A DNA stretch of 64,000 bases from Halostella litorea (GTDB lineage Archaea; Halobacteriota; Halobacteria; Halobacteriales; Natronoarchaeaceae). Shown in pieces: positions 8,875-17,355 of this stretch (its first letter is position 1; each line of letters starts with the position of its first letter). Location: positions 186,001 to 250,000 of the forward strand of contig NZ_SJER01000001.1 in the NCBI RefSeq assembly GCF_004785955.1, written 5' to 3'. A model generated the notes under the pieces. The model was given only the letters and a program-made list of their open reading frames with translations, ran no database searches and was not told the DNA's origin. Position numbers and translations under genes: made by a program.

Positions 8875-9099
8875 ATGAGCCTGGAACACGAGCGACCGGG
8901 GACGGGGAACCGGGTCGAGGGAAACAAGGACGAGACGGAGATACCGATCGGCGAGGTAGGGGAGCTGGGCGCTCGGGACCACGCGATGTGGCAGTGCGGG
9001 GACTGCGGGGAGATGGGCGAACTCGGCGGGACGCTGCCGGAGCGCTGTCCCGCCTGCGCCGCGTCGCGGGAGTCGCTGCACTACCGGCAGGAGGACTGA
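8875..9099 (+). CDS. rubredoxin-like zinc/iron ribbon protein
   Basis: 74 residues from ATG 8875 (MSLEHERPG); upstream in-frame ATGs would add uncharacteristic residues, while a TATA-like GTTTAAC at 8840-8846 places a leaderless transcript near 8875. The N-terminal half is hydrophilic. The C-terminal third holds MWQCGDCGEMGE and ERCPACAASRES, two CxxC knuckles arranged as in the rubredoxin domain of rubrerythrins, ending in a short charged tail. The metal (Zn or Fe) is unknown. It sits between two SNF symporters, so a regulatory or redox role tied to them is possible but unproven. Confidence 0.85.
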   Translation: MSLEHERPGTGNRVEGNKDETEIPIGEVGELGARDHAMWQCGDCGEMGELGGTLPERCPACAASRESLHYRQED

Positions 9100-9204
9100 G
9101 GCCGGCCGGGGACGTTCGCACTGATCCCCGACGATCGTGTAGTTTGTCGCCCGACACCTCGAAATTCGCAACGCTCTTTTGTCACCCCGGGTGAGTGGTT
9201 CCCA

Positions 9205-10605
9205 GTGACACGCGAATCGTGGACGACGCGGACGGGGTTCATCCTCGCGGCGGTGGGCAGCGCCGTCGGGCTGGGGAACGTCTGGCGGTTCCCATGGATG
9301 ACGGCGGAGAACGGCGGGAGCGCGTTCCTGCTGGTGTATCTCGCGCTGGTGCTCGCCGTCGGCGTCCCCGGCCTGCTCGCCGAGTTCGTGATCGGCCGCC
9401 GCTCGCGGCGCAACCCCGTCGGCGCGCTGGCGTCCCTGTCGGACTCCGACCGGTGGGGCGTCGTCGGCCTGCTCCCCGTCGTCACGACGGTGCTGTTGCT
9501 GTCGTTCTACAGCGTCGTGGGCGGGTGGATACTGCGCTACCTCGTCGCCAGCGCCAGCGGCGCGTACTTCGACGCGCCGGGGCCGTACTTCGAGAGCGTC
9601 TCCTTCGGCCCCGCCGCCGTCGGGTACCACGCCGTCTTCCTGCTGCTGACGGCCGGCATCGTCCTCGCGGGCGTCCGCAAGGGGATCGAACTGGCGACGA
9701 AGGTGATGATGCCCGCCATCGCCGCCCTGCTGGTCGGCCTCGCCGCGTGGGCCGCGACGCTGCCCGGCGCCGCCGGCGGGTTCGAGTACTTCCTCGCCTT
9801 CGATCTGGGTTACCTCCGGGCGAACTTCGCGTCGGTGCTCGGCGCGGCGCTCGGGCAGGCGCTGTTTACCCTCTCGGTCGGGGCCGGGACGATGATCACC
9901 TACGCCTCCTACCTCGGTGAGGACCGGTCGCTCCCGGCCGACGGCGCGACCATCGCGGTGCTCAACACGCTCGTCGGCGTCGTCGCGGGGCTGGTCGTGT
10001 TCCCGCTCCTGTTCGCGGGCGACCTGCCGGTCGGCGGAAGCGGCCCCGGCGCGCTCTTCGTCAGCCTCGCCAGCGCCTTCGCCACGCTGCCCGGCGGCCG
10101 GGTCGTCGCCGTCGTCTTCTTCGCCGTGATGACGCTCGCGGCGCTGTCGAGTTCGATCAGCATGCTCGAACTCCCCGTCGCCTACCTCGCGGACGAACAC
10201 GGCGTCGCCCGGCGCGACGCGACGGCCGGCCTCTCAGCGCTGTTTCTCGTCCTCGGCGCGGTCAACGCGCTCCGGCCGGCGGTGTTCGACTTCGTCGCCT
10301 CGACGCTCGTGGACCTGCTGCTGGCGGCCGGCCTGCTTGCCTTCCTGCTGTTCGCGGGCTGGGTGCTCGGCCGGGACGCCGTCGAGGAGTTCCGCGAGGG
10401 CGCCGGCTCGCTCGGCGACGCGCTCGCGACGCCGTGGCTGTTCGTCGTCGGCGTCGCGCTCCCCGTGTTTCTCATCTTCACGGTCATTACGGGCGTGCTC
10501 GGGATCGCGGGCGTCTCGCTGGGCACCGGCGCGGTCGTCGGGCTGACCGCGGCGGCCGCCCTCGCCGCGTTCGCCGCGCTCCGGCGGGCCGGGTCGGTGG
10601 TGTAG
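9205..10605 (+). CDS. second SNF/NSS family transporter
   Basis: 466 residues from GTG 9205, chosen because TRESWTTRTGF aligns with the REAWGTRLGF start of the paralogue at 7431. TM1 GSAVGLGNVWRFPW, then GGSAFLLVYLALV, FYSVVGGWILRYLV, SVGAGTMITYASYL and LSSSISMLELPVAY mirror the first transporter closely. It differs in TM1 (Arg-Phe-Pro-Trp instead of Gln-Phe-Pro-Phe), so the two may differ in substrate. A likely Na+-driven amino acid importer. Haloarchaea often carry SNF genes in tandem. Confidence 0.94.
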   Translation: MTRESWTTRTGFILAAVGSAVGLGNVWRFPWMTAENGGSAFLLVYLALVLAVGVPGLLAEFVIGRRSRRNPVGALASLSDSDRWGVVGLLPVVTTVLLLSFYSVVGGWILRYLVASASGAYFDAPGPYFESVSFGPAAVGYHAVFLLLTAGIVLAGVRKGIELATKVMMPAIAALLVGLAAWAATLPGAAGGFEYFLAFDLGYLRANFASVLGAALGQALFTLSVGAGTMITYASYLGEDRSLPADGATIAVLNTLVGVVAGLVVFPLLFAGDLPVGGSGPGALFVSLASAFATLPGGRVVAVVFFAVMTLAALSSSISMLELPVAYLADEHGVARRDATAGLSALFLVLGAVNALRPAVFDFVASTLVDLLLAAGLLAFLLFAGWVLGRDAVEEFREGAGSLGDALATPWLFVVGVALPVFLIFTVITGVLGIAGVSLGTGAVVGLTAAAALAAFAALRRAGSVV

Positions 10606-10675
10606 TCCGGGGGCGGCGACGCGACTCCGTCGTACGGAAACCTTTTCCCTTCCCTGGTAGTGCGATCGGTCAACG

Positions 10676-10702
10676 ATGAGACACGGGAGGGTCAGACCGT
10701 GA
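10676..10702 (+). promoter_or_regulatory. eight-codon mini-ORF overlapping the pccB start
   Basis: ATG 10676 opens an eight-codon frame (MRHGRVRP) whose TGA (10700-10702) overlaps the GTG start of pccB (10699) as GTGA. A GGGAGG Shine-Dalgarno lies inside it at 10685-10690, nine bases before the GTG. An AAACCTTTT element (10638-10646) upstream could act as the promoter and would give a transcript starting near the mini-ORF ATG. Translation of the mini-ORF could couple to or tune pccB; chance cannot be ruled out. Confidence 0.4.
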
Positions 10703-12249
10703 CGATGGACGACCGCATCGACGAGCTCCGGGACCTCCGCGAGGAGGCCGAGCAGGGGGGCGGAGAGGCCCGGATCGAGTCCCAGCACGAGAAGGGGAAG
10801 ATGACCGCCCGCGAGCGGATCGAGTACTTCCTCGACGACGGAACGTTCAACGAGTTCGACCAGTTCCGCACCCACCGCTCGCACAACTTCGGGATGGAGG
10901 AAAAGCAGGTGCTCACCGACGGGGTCGTCACCGGCTACGGCGAGGTCAACGGCCGGAAGACGTTCGTGTTCGCCCACGACTTCACCGTGTTCGGCGGGTC
11001 GCTGGGCGAGGTGTTCGCCGAGAAGATATGCAAGGTCATGGACATGGCCATGGAGGTGGGCGCGCCGCTGGTCGGCCTCAACGACTCCGCCGGCGCGCGC
11101 ATCCAGGAGGGCGTCGCCAGCCTCGGCGGCTTCGCCGACATCTTCCACCGCAACCAGCAGGCAAGCGGCGTCATCCCCCAGATATCCGGCATCATGGGTC
11201 CCTGCGCCGGCGGCGCGGTGTACTCCCCCTCGATCACCGACTTCATCTTCATGGTGAAGGACACGAGCCACATGTACATCACCGGCCCCGGCGTCACCGA
11301 GACGGTCACCGGCGAGGAGGTGACCCACGAGGAACTGGGCGGCGCGATGACCCACTCCTCGAAGACCGGCATCGCGCAGTTCGCCTGCGAGGACGACGAG
11401 GCGGCGCTTGACCGCATCCGACGGCTGCTCTCCTACCTCCCGCAGAACAACGTCGAGGACCCCCCGCGCGTCGAGCCGTGGGACGACCCCGAGCGCCGCG
11501 ACGACGCGCTGACCGACATCGTCCCCGACAGCCCGCAGAAGCCCTACGACATGACCGACGTGATCGGCTCGGTCGTCGACGAGGGGTCGTTCTTCGAGGT
11601 GAACGCCAACTTCGCCAAGAACGTCGTCGTCGGCTTCGCCCGCCTCGACGGCCGCTCGGTCGGGGTCGTCGCCAACCAGCCGCGGGTCAACGCGGGGACG
11701 CTCACCGTCGACGCCTCGATGAAGGCCTCGCGGTTCGTGCGTACCTGCGACTCCTTCAACGTCCCCATCGTGACGTTCGTCGACGTGCCCGGCTACATGC
11801 CCGGCACGGACCAGGAGCACCGCGGGATCATCCGCCACGGCGCGAAGCTGCTGTACGCGTTCAGCGAGGCCACCGTGCCGCTGCTCACCGTCATCACGCG
11901 GAAGGCCTACGGCGGCGCGTACTGCGTCATGTCCTCGAAGCACCTCGGCGCTGACGTCAACTACGCCTGGCCGACCGCCGAGATCGCCGTCATGGGGCCA
12001 CAGGGCGCGGTGAACCTGCTGTACGACGACGAACTGGAGGCGGCCGACGACACCGAGGCGCTCCGCCAGGAGCTCATCGACGAGTACCGCGAGGAGTTCG
12101 CCAACCCCTACACCGCCGCCGATCGGGGCTTCCTCGACGACGTGATCGAACCGACCGAGACGCGGCCGCGGCTCATCCAGGACCTGGAGATGCTGCGCTC
12201 GAAGCGCGAGGACGGGCCCGACAAGAAACATGGAAACATCCCGCTCTGA
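10699..12249 (+). CDS. pccB: propionyl-/acyl-CoA carboxylase carboxyltransferase (beta) subunit
   Basis: 516 residues from GTG 10699 (TMDDRIDEL...), supported by a GGGAGG Shine-Dalgarno; ATG 10705 is the alternative. Family hallmarks: [20 protein letters not shown] at the N-terminus, [28 protein letters not shown] (oxyanion glycines), [25 protein letters not shown] and the C-terminal [10 protein letters not shown]. From memory it matches Haloferax mediterranei PccB almost end to end. It transfers the carboxyl group from carboxybiotin to propionyl-CoA (possibly also acetyl-CoA), giving methylmalonyl-CoA. PccX follows with a 20-base overlap, but the biotin subunit PccA lies ~16.5 kb away at 29003. 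Confidence 0.95.
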   Translation: MTMDDRIDELRDLREEAEQGGGEARIESQHEKGKMTARERIEYFLDDGTFNEFDQFRTHRSHNFGMEEKQVLTDGVVTGYGEVNGRKTFVFAHDFTVFGGSLGEVFAEKICKVMDMAMEVGAPLVGLNDSAGARIQEGVASLGGFADIFHRNQQASGVIPQISGIMGPCAGGAVYSPSITDFIFMVKDTSHMYITGPGVTETVTGEEVTHEELGGAMTHSSKTGIAQFACEDDEAALDRIRRLLSYLPQNNVEDPPRVEPWDDPERRDDALTDIVPDSPQKPYDMTDVIGSVVDEGSFFEVNANFAKNVVVGFARLDGRSVGVVANQPRVNAGTLTVDASMKASRFVRTCDSFNVPIVTFVDVPGYMPGTDQEHRGIIRHGAKLLYAFSEATVPLLTVITRKAYGGAYCVMSSKHLGADVNYAWPTAEIAVMGPQGAVNLLYDDELEAADDTEALRQELIDEYREEFANPYTAADRGFLDDVIEPTETRPRLIQDLEMLRSKREDGPDKKHGNIPL

Positions 12250-12550
12250 GGCGAGGGCGGCGGACGCCGACGGCGAGGTGCCGGACCTGCTGCCCGGCGA
12301 CGTGACCCTCGACGTGCCCGACGACGCGTCGCCCCAGGAGGCCGCGGCCATCGCCGCGGCGGTCGGCGCGCACCTGCGGGACCGCGAGGTCGCCGCGGCC
12401 GAGGCCGCCGCCGCGACCGAGGAGAGGTGGGACGGCGAGCGCTGGACCTTCGCCGGCCGCGTCGAGGCGACGCAGGGCCGGACGGTCCGCGTGCCCGAGG
12501 GCGCACCCACCGACGGCTGGACGGCGGCCGGGCGGGCCGACCGGCTCTGA
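12230..12550 (+). CDS. pccX: PccX-type small subunit of propionyl-CoA carboxylase
   Basis: 106 residues; ATG 12230 overlaps the last 20 bases of pccB. The core is a short acidic and very Ala-rich helix ([20 protein letters not shown], then [20 protein letters not shown]) resembling actinobacterial epsilon subunits of acyl-CoA carboxylases and the third gene (pccX) of the H. mediterranei operon, where it is needed for activity. The Trp-rich [12 protein letters not shown] segment is typical of epsilon-like subunits. This copy is somewhat longer than the H. mediterranei protein as I remember it. It presumably bridges or stabilises the PccA/PccB complex. Confidence 0.82.
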   Translation: METSRSEARAADADGEVPDLLPGDVTLDVPDDASPQEAAAIAAAVGAHLRDREVAAAEAAAATEERWDGERWTFAGRVEATQGRTVRVPEGAPTDGWTAAGRADRL

Positions 12551-12728
12551 CCGTCGGGGCAGGTTCTCCCGCGTCCTTCCAGTATAGCGCGGGTTCTGTA
12601 TTCTGCAACACGGTCGAAACCCCTGTGAGCGGGTCGAAACGTCACTATGCGAAGCCAGTACGCCGGTCCCACCACGGACGTTCCTCGCTGAACCACTCAC
12701 GAAAACGGCGTCCGAGATCGACTGCCGG

Positions 12729-12998
12729 TCAGGTGGACGCCTGGCCCCGCGTCCAGCCGGGGTCGTGGCCGGTGCGGTCCAGGAGGTCGGACCGACACGC
12801 CGGACAGTAGTCCGGGGTGACGGAGCCGTTTCGGGGAACGTACACCGCGCCGCCACATTTCACGCACGCATCCGCGACGACGGTCGCGCAGTCCGCACAG
12901 ACGCCGAAGTCGTCGGCCGTGAGTTCGCGCAGGGGTTCCAGCTGTTTGTCGAGGAGATACTCGTCGATGACCGTCCGACAGTTCTGGCACGGTTTCAT
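12729..12998 (-). CDS. small haloarchaeal zinc-finger protein
   Basis: 89 residues from ATG 12998 (MKPCQNCRTVIDEY). Four CxxC knuckles are visible: CQNC, CADC, CVKC and CPAC, arranged as two probable zinc ribbons with DKQLEPLRELTADDF between the first and second. No DNA-binding helix or catalytic motif is recognised. It is conserved in haloarchaea by my recollection, but without known function. It is convergent with pccX and divergent from the cold-shock gene at 13171. The last residues (TRGQAST) are low-complexity. Confidence 0.82.
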   Translation of the reverse strand: MKPCQNCRTVIDEYLLDKQLEPLRELTADDFGVCADCATVVADACVKCGGAVYVPRNGSVTPDYCPACRSDLLDRTGHDPGWTRGQAST

Positions 12999-13170
12999 GA
13001 CGATGCATGCTACCCTGGTGACCGCACGGTAAATACCTGCCTCCGACGCCGGCCCGACCGTCCAGACGAACGCCCGGTCCGTGCGATCCGCGCCGCGAGG
13101 CTACCGGAGGAGGCGTGGTACCGGGACCCTCGGAAGGGTTATCCGTCACTGCCGCCAACGTTTGTTTACA

Positions 13171-13377
13171 ATGGCACACGGCAAAGTTGATTTCTTCAAC
13201 GACACTGGCGGCTACGGTTTCATTTCGACTGACGACGGCGACCTCGACGATGACGAGGACGTGTTCTTCCACATGGAGGACGTCGGCGGCGAGGACCTGA
13301 CGGAAGGGACCGAGGTCGAGTTCGACATCGAGTCCTCGGAGAAGGGCCCGCGCGCGGCGAACGTCGTCCGGCAGTAA
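13171..13377 (+). CDS. cspA: cold-shock domain protein
   Basis: 68 residues; ATG 13171 gives the typical compact CSD. RNA-binding motifs are present in acidic haloarchaeal form: GKVDFFNDTGGYGFI (RNP1-like) and EDVFFHMEDV (RNP2-like), ending in KGPRAANVV. It binds single-stranded nucleic acid and acts as an RNA chaperone. The frame is open upstream but that extension lacks similarity. A stem-loop with a T tract lies directly downstream (13387-13423). Confidence 0.95.
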   Translation: MAHGKVDFFNDTGGYGFISTDDGDLDDDEDVFFHMEDVGGEDLTEGTEVEFDIESSEKGPRAANVVRQ

Positions 13378-13386
13378 CACGAACGC

Positions 13387-13423
13387 TCGTCGCCCACGGC
13401 GACGACCGACACCCGAAATTTTT
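13387..13423 (+). terminator. stem-loop plus T-tract after the cold-shock gene
   Basis: TCGTCGCC (13387-13394) and GGCGACGA (13398-13405) form a perfect 8-bp stem with a CAC loop. An A3T5 tract follows at 13416-13423. The position, ten bases after the cspA stop and in the convergent gap before the P450 gene, fits a transcription terminator. Confidence 0.6.
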
Positions 13424-13513
13424 CGAACGGCTATCCGGGAAGCGACGGCGTTCGATCCGCCCCCCGAAATCGAGGGTCGGAACCTATCCTCAATAGAGGA
13501 ACCGCAGGACCGG

Positions 13514-14917
13514 CTACCCTTCCCGCCGCTCGACGCGGAACGTCACGTCGCCCTCCGGCTGGTACGACGCGGCCATCGTCGGCTGGGGCGGTTCGTCGCC
13601 GACGTAGTCGAAGCGCACGCGCTGGAGCAGCGTCGCGAGCACCAGCTTCAGCTCCATCCGGGCGAAGCGCATCCCGATGCAGTGGCGCGGGCCGCCGCCG
13701 AAGGGGAAGTAGGCGTAGTCGGGGAGGTCGGCCTCGAACTCGTCGGTCCAGCGGTCGGGGCGGAACGCGTCGGGGTCATCGTACCACCGCCCGTCGCGGT
13801 GGATCTTGAACTGCGGGAGGGTCATCTTCGTGTCGGCGGGGATCCGGTAGCCGCCGAGTTCGACCGGCTCGCGGGTCTCCCGGAAGATCACGTACGCCGG
13901 CGGGTAGAGCCGGAGCGACTCCCGGCAGACCGAATCGAGGTAGTCGAGCGCGGGGAGGTCGAGCACGTCAGGGGGACCGCCGCCGAGCGCGTCGTCCAGT
14001 TCGGCTTCCAGCCGCTCACGGACGTCGGGGTGCTCGGCGAGCAGGTAGGCGGTGTAGGTGAGCGCGAGCGAGGTGGTCTCGTGGCCGGCGAAGAGGAAGG
14101 TGAGCGTCGTGTCGCGCAGTTCCTCGTCGCTCATGCCCTCGCCGTCCTCGCCGGCGGCCATCAGCATCGCCAGCAGGTCGTCGTGGCCCTCCGGATCGGC
14201 GCGGCGGGCGGCGATCAGCTCGTCGACGGCGTCGGCGAAGTCGGCCTGGGCGCGCTTGAACCGGCGGTTCGCGGGCGTCGGCACCCACTCCGGGACGAAC
14301 GCCGTGGCGCTCGACGAGTCCGCGCGGCGGTTCAGTTCGTCGGCCGCGCGGGTGATCGCCTCGCCCCGGCCGTCGGCGTCGACGTCCACGTCGAACAGCG
14401 AGTCGGCGAGGATCCGCAGCGTCAGGTCGGAGAACCGCTCGTTCGCGACGACGCGGTCGCCGTCGCCCCACTCGGCGGCCATCTCGTGGGCGAACGCCGT
14501 CATCCGGTCGCCGTACGCCCGGACCCGGTCGAGCTGGAACGCCGGCTGGGCGAGCGTGCGCTGCGTGCGCCACTGCTCGCCCTCGGCGAACAGCAGGCCG
14601 TTCGGGGCGAACGACGTTCCGAAGTTCTGTAGCTGCCACTTCCCGTAGCTGTCGGCGTCGGTGACGAGGACCCGCTCGACGTGGTCGGGGTGGAGCACCG
14701 TCACCATGTCCTGGCCGGCGACGCTGTAGCCGACCACGTCGCCGTACCCGGCCAGCGTCTCGTAGAAGCCGTGGGGGTCCCGGCTGAACTGGTGGGTGTT
14801 CCCGAGCAGCGGCAGCCCGGACGGGCCGGGCGGGAACCCGCCGCCGGCGTCGCCGTCGCTTTCCGCGTCGCCCTCGTCCGCCGCGTCCGACCCGCCGGTG
14901 TGGCGTGACGTGCCCAT
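13514..14917 (-). CDS. cytochrome P450
   Basis: 467 residues from ATG 14917 (MGTSRHTGG); the longer upstream frame is a shadow of the divergent gene. An acidic N-terminal tail precedes FPPGPSGLPLLGN, the proline-rich hinge. The I-helix has FAGHETTS, the K-helix ESLRLYPP, and the heme loop FGGGPRHCIG with the proximal Cys at residue 413. No membrane anchor, so soluble; no fused reductase, so it depends on separate ferredoxin and reductase. The fold resembles fatty-acid hydroxylase-type (BM3-like) P450s; haloarchaeal P450s such as the CYP174 family are known, but the family number and substrate cannot be assigned here. Divergent HTH_10 regulator at 15023. Confidence 0.95.
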   Translation of the reverse strand: MGTSRHTGGSDAADEGDAESDGDAGGGFPPGPSGLPLLGNTHQFSRDPHGFYETLAGYGDVVGYSVAGQDMVTVLHPDHVERVLVTDADSYGKWQLQNFGTSFAPNGLLFAEGEQWRTQRTLAQPAFQLDRVRAYGDRMTAFAHEMAAEWGDGDRVVANERFSDLTLRILADSLFDVDVDADGRGEAITRAADELNRRADSSSATAFVPEWVPTPANRRFKRAQADFADAVDELIAARRADPEGHDDLLAMLMAAGEDGEGMSDEELRDTTLTFLFAGHETTSLALTYTAYLLAEHPDVRERLEAELDDALGGGPPDVLDLPALDYLDSVCRESLRLYPPAYVIFRETREPVELGGYRIPADTKMTLPQFKIHRDGRWYDDPDAFRPDRWTDEFEADLPDYAYFPFGGGPRHCIGMRFARMELKLVLATLLQRVRFDYVGDEPPQPTMAASYQPEGDVTFRVERREG

Positions 14918-14970
14918 ACCCGTGACCAGGGCGGACCGGGCCAAGCCAGTTCTGTCGGCGCAGCTAGCGA

Positions 14971-14978
14971 GTTTATAC
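14971..14978. promoter_or_regulatory. TATA-like box in the P450/regulator divergent gap
   Basis: GTTTATAC in a GC-rich 105-base gap between two divergent genes. It reads as a TATA-like box on both strands (CGTATAAAC on the other), 45 bases before GTG 15023 and 54 before ATG 14917, so one element might serve both genes. Confidence 0.4.
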
Positions 14979-15022
14979 GTCGTGTCGCCACCGTTTAGTC
15001 GGACGCACCCGCAGGGAGTGGC

Positions 15023-15682
15023 GTGAACTACGTCGACGTCCGGCTGCGCCAGCCCGACGGGATGTTGCACCCGATGCAGGCGTTCATCCGCGAGGGCGAG
15101 GCGGTCGAGCGCGAGGAACTCCGCGCCTGGAACGTCCTCCCCGAGCGGGACGTCGAGTACGCGCTGTTCTACGTCGAGGGCGACCGCGAGCGCTACGAGG
15201 CGGCCATGGACGGCGTCGACTCCGTGCGCTGGTACGACTGCACGGCGGTCGACCCGGATTCGTTCCACGTCTACGTCTGCCAGGAGACCCGCGAGGCCGA
15301 CCGGGACTGGCGCTCGGCGTTCGCCGCCCTCGACCTCGTTGTCGTCCCGCCCATCGTGTACGACGACGAGGCGGCGATGCGGATGGTCGTCGTCGGCGCG
15401 AGCGAGGACGTCCGGGCGATGCTCGACGGGCTACCGCCCGGGATCGACGTGCGGGTCAACGGCATCGGCGAGTTCGACCGGCGGGAGCCGACGCTCGCGG
15501 GCGCGCTGACCGACCGCCAGTCCGAGGCGGTCCGGGTCGCCGCGGATCTTGGCTACTACGAGGTGCCGCGGTCGGCGTCGCTGGCCGACGTGGCGGCCGA
15601 ACTCGGCTGTGCGGAGAGCACCGCCTCGAACCACCTCCGGAAGGCGGAGGCGGCGGTGATGACGCGGGTCGCGGGGCGGTGA
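15023..15682 (+). CDS. HTH_10 (bacterio-opsin activator-like) transcriptional regulator
   Basis: 219 residues from GTG 15023. The C-terminal ~55 residues are a typical HTH_10 domain: LTDRQSEAVRVAADLGYYEV, then ADVAAELGCAESTASNHLRK with the recognition helix. The N-terminal ~150 residues form a sensor-like domain as in Bat/BoxR paralogues, with no transmembrane segment and no recognised ligand motif. Divergent from the P450 gene with a shared 105-base gap, so it probably controls that gene, itself or both (inference from gene order). Confidence 0.88.
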   Translation: MNYVDVRLRQPDGMLHPMQAFIREGEAVEREELRAWNVLPERDVEYALFYVEGDRERYEAAMDGVDSVRWYDCTAVDPDSFHVYVCQETREADRDWRSAFAALDLVVVPPIVYDDEAAMRMVVVGASEDVRAMLDGLPPGIDVRVNGIGEFDRREPTLAGALTDRQSEAVRVAADLGYYEVPRSASLADVAAELGCAESTASNHLRKAEAAVMTRVAGR

Positions 15683-15883
15683 GCGAGGCGACCGGTCGCG
15701 GTGACCGGGCGGATGCGGTGCGGAAACTCCCGTACACACCCGGGTGTTCCGACTGCCGGCCGAGGGCACGCCCAAGCCGAGGACATGCTCTACACCGGCG
15801 CAGGCCCGGGACGGATCGCGACTCATGCCGACCGAGGAGGACTTGCGTTGAAAAGCCCAGTGTGTCTCCCCAAACCCATTGGT

Positions 15884-15893
15884 AAATAAATAT
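15884..15893 (+). promoter_or_regulatory. TATA box upstream of the winged-helix regulator
   Basis: AAATAAATAT is the clearest AT-rich element in the 270-base gap after the HTH_10 gene, about 60 bases before ATG 15953. It would give a transcript with a leader of roughly 35 bases. The rest of the gap holds no recognised gene. Confidence 0.5.
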
Positions 15894-15952
15894 CGTGCGG
15901 GCTTACCGGATCGAAAAACTCTCTGCACGTGGAATTCAACGTCGGATAACGG

Positions 15953-16474
15953 ATGAGCGAAAGGACCCCGGACTGGGAGTTCAAAGAGCGGGACGTGATT
16001 ATCCTCAAGGAGTTGGCTCGCGACCCACAGCTGTCGGCGCGGGAACTCACCGACGTATTGAAAACGGAACACGACATCGACGTGAGCCACGTCACGGTGA
16101 GCAAATCGATCCGCAATATGCGGGAGGAGGGCGTCTTTCAGGAGGCGATCCTCCCCCACGAGTCGTATTTCACGTTCGCGCTACTGGAGTTCAAGTTCAA
16201 CCCCGAGTACTTCGCGGAACACTGGCGCGAAACGATGGAGTACATCCGCGACAGCCAGTACACGATATTCTACTTCCTGGCCGACGGCGAGTACCAGTGG
16301 AAGACCGTGATGATGTTCCCGGACCAGGAGACGGAGTCCCGGTGGATACACGAGTTCTACAAGAACCACGGGAAAGTCATCAACAACATCCGCAGTTCGA
16401 CGATGTCCAACGTGCTGAAATTCGGCACCTCCCCGGGCCTGTTCGACCACATGGGGACGCCCGACGATGACTAG
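15953..16474 (+). CDS. winged-helix transcriptional regulator (Lrp-like HTH)
   Basis: 173 residues. The first ~65 form an HTH: DVIILKELARDPQLSARELT, then HVTVSKSIRNMREEGV as recognition helix and wing, as in Lrp/AsnC proteins and other haloarchaeal regulators. The remaining ~100 residues are rich in aromatic residues (FTFALLEFKFNPEYF, YTIFYFLADGEYQWKTVMMF) and look like a ligand-binding or dimerisation domain unlike the usual RAM domain. It is convergent with the LIV operon and probably regulates that or the beta-oxidation genes, sensing an acyl-CoA or carboxylate (inference). Confidence 0.85.
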   Translation: MSERTPDWEFKERDVIILKELARDPQLSARELTDVLKTEHDIDVSHVTVSKSIRNMREEGVFQEAILPHESYFTFALLEFKFNPEYFAEHWRETMEYIRDSQYTIFYFLADGEYQWKTVMMFPDQETESRWIHEFYKNHGKVINNIRSSTMSNVLKFGTSPGLFDHMGTPDDD

Positions 16475-16647
16475 GTCCGCGAAACGCGACGTTCCCGGAA
16501 CCGGACCGCATACAGCCGTTCCCCACCGATCGTAGTTTGAGTGTAGGCCAAGGCGAGCACAAATACGATCACTGGCTACCCGTCCCGTTTGGGTCGCCGA
16601 GTCCCACGAACTACCGGAAGTGGGGATCCGTCTCACCGGTCGGGATC

Positions 16648-17355
16648 CTACACGCCGAGGTACTTCCGACGCAGTTCCTCGTCGTCCCTGAGGCGTTCGG
16701 TCGTCACCTCGTCCACGAGATGCCCCTCCTCGATGATGTAATGTCGGTCGGCGATGGCCATCGCCGCGGCGACGTTCTGTTCGACCATGAGGACGGTGAC
16801 GTCGCGCTCGTCGTTGATGCGCTGGATGGCGTCTTCGACCTGCCTGACGATCATCGGCGCGAGTCCCTCGCAGGGCTCGTCGAGTAGCATCAGATCCGGG
16901 TTCGCGACGAGTGCGCGTGCGATCGCAACCATCTGCTGTTGCCCCCCGCTCAGTTTGCTCCCGTTCCGGTCGCGGACCTCGTCGAGTTCCGGGAAGAAAT
17001 CGAACACCTCGGATTCCGGCAGGGGGTCGTCGACAGCGGTCGCCGCGACGTGGATGTTCTCACTGACTGTCAAACGGGGGAAAACCCGCCGGCCCTCGGG
17101 GACGTAGGCGAGCCCCAGATCCGCGATCTGGAAGCTCTCCCGTTCGAGGAGGTTTTGGTCCCGAAAGTCGATCGTTCCGCCGCTCACGTGGGGCTCGTCG
17201 GCGCCCACGACCGCTCGGATGGCGGTCGTTTTGCCGGCACCGTTCCGCCCCAGCAGGGAGACAACCTCGCCCTCGTCGACCTCGATATCGATGCCGAACA
17301 ACACCTGCCCCGTTTCGTACCCGGCTTCGAGGCCGTCGACTGCCAGCAGGGTCAT
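16648..17355 (-). CDS. livF: LIV-type ABC transporter ATP-binding protein (LivF-like)
   Basis: 235 residues. Walker A GRNGAGKTT, Q-loop region LGLAYVPEGRRVFPRLTV (the YVPEGR form is typical of LivF), signature LSGGQQQMVAIARAL, Walker B LMLLDEP followed by CEGLAPMIV, and switch histidine in HYIIEEG are all visible. Energises uptake of branched-chain amino acids or, in many homologues, other carboxylates and amides. ATG 17355 overlaps the livG stop (ATGA) with a GGGAGGAA Shine-Dalgarno just before it. Last gene of the five-gene transporter set. Confidence 0.94.
   Translation of the reverse strand: MTLLAVDGLEAGYETGQVLFGIDIEVDEGEVVSLLGRNGAGKTTAIRAVVGADEPHVSGGTIDFRDQNLLERESFQIADLGLAYVPEGRRVFPRLTVSENIHVAATAVDDPLPESEVFDFFPELDEVRDRNGSKLSGGQQQMVAIARALVANPDLMLLDEPCEGLAPMIVRQVEDAIQRINDERDVTVLMVEQNVAAAMAIADRHYIIEEGHLVDEVTTERLRDDEELRRKYLGV

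Noticed and set aside
6456-8927. Minus-strand reading frame of more than 800 codons
   Set aside because: It lies antisense to the SDR and SNF genes, is very rich in Arg, Asp and His and has no motif; a high-GC shadow.
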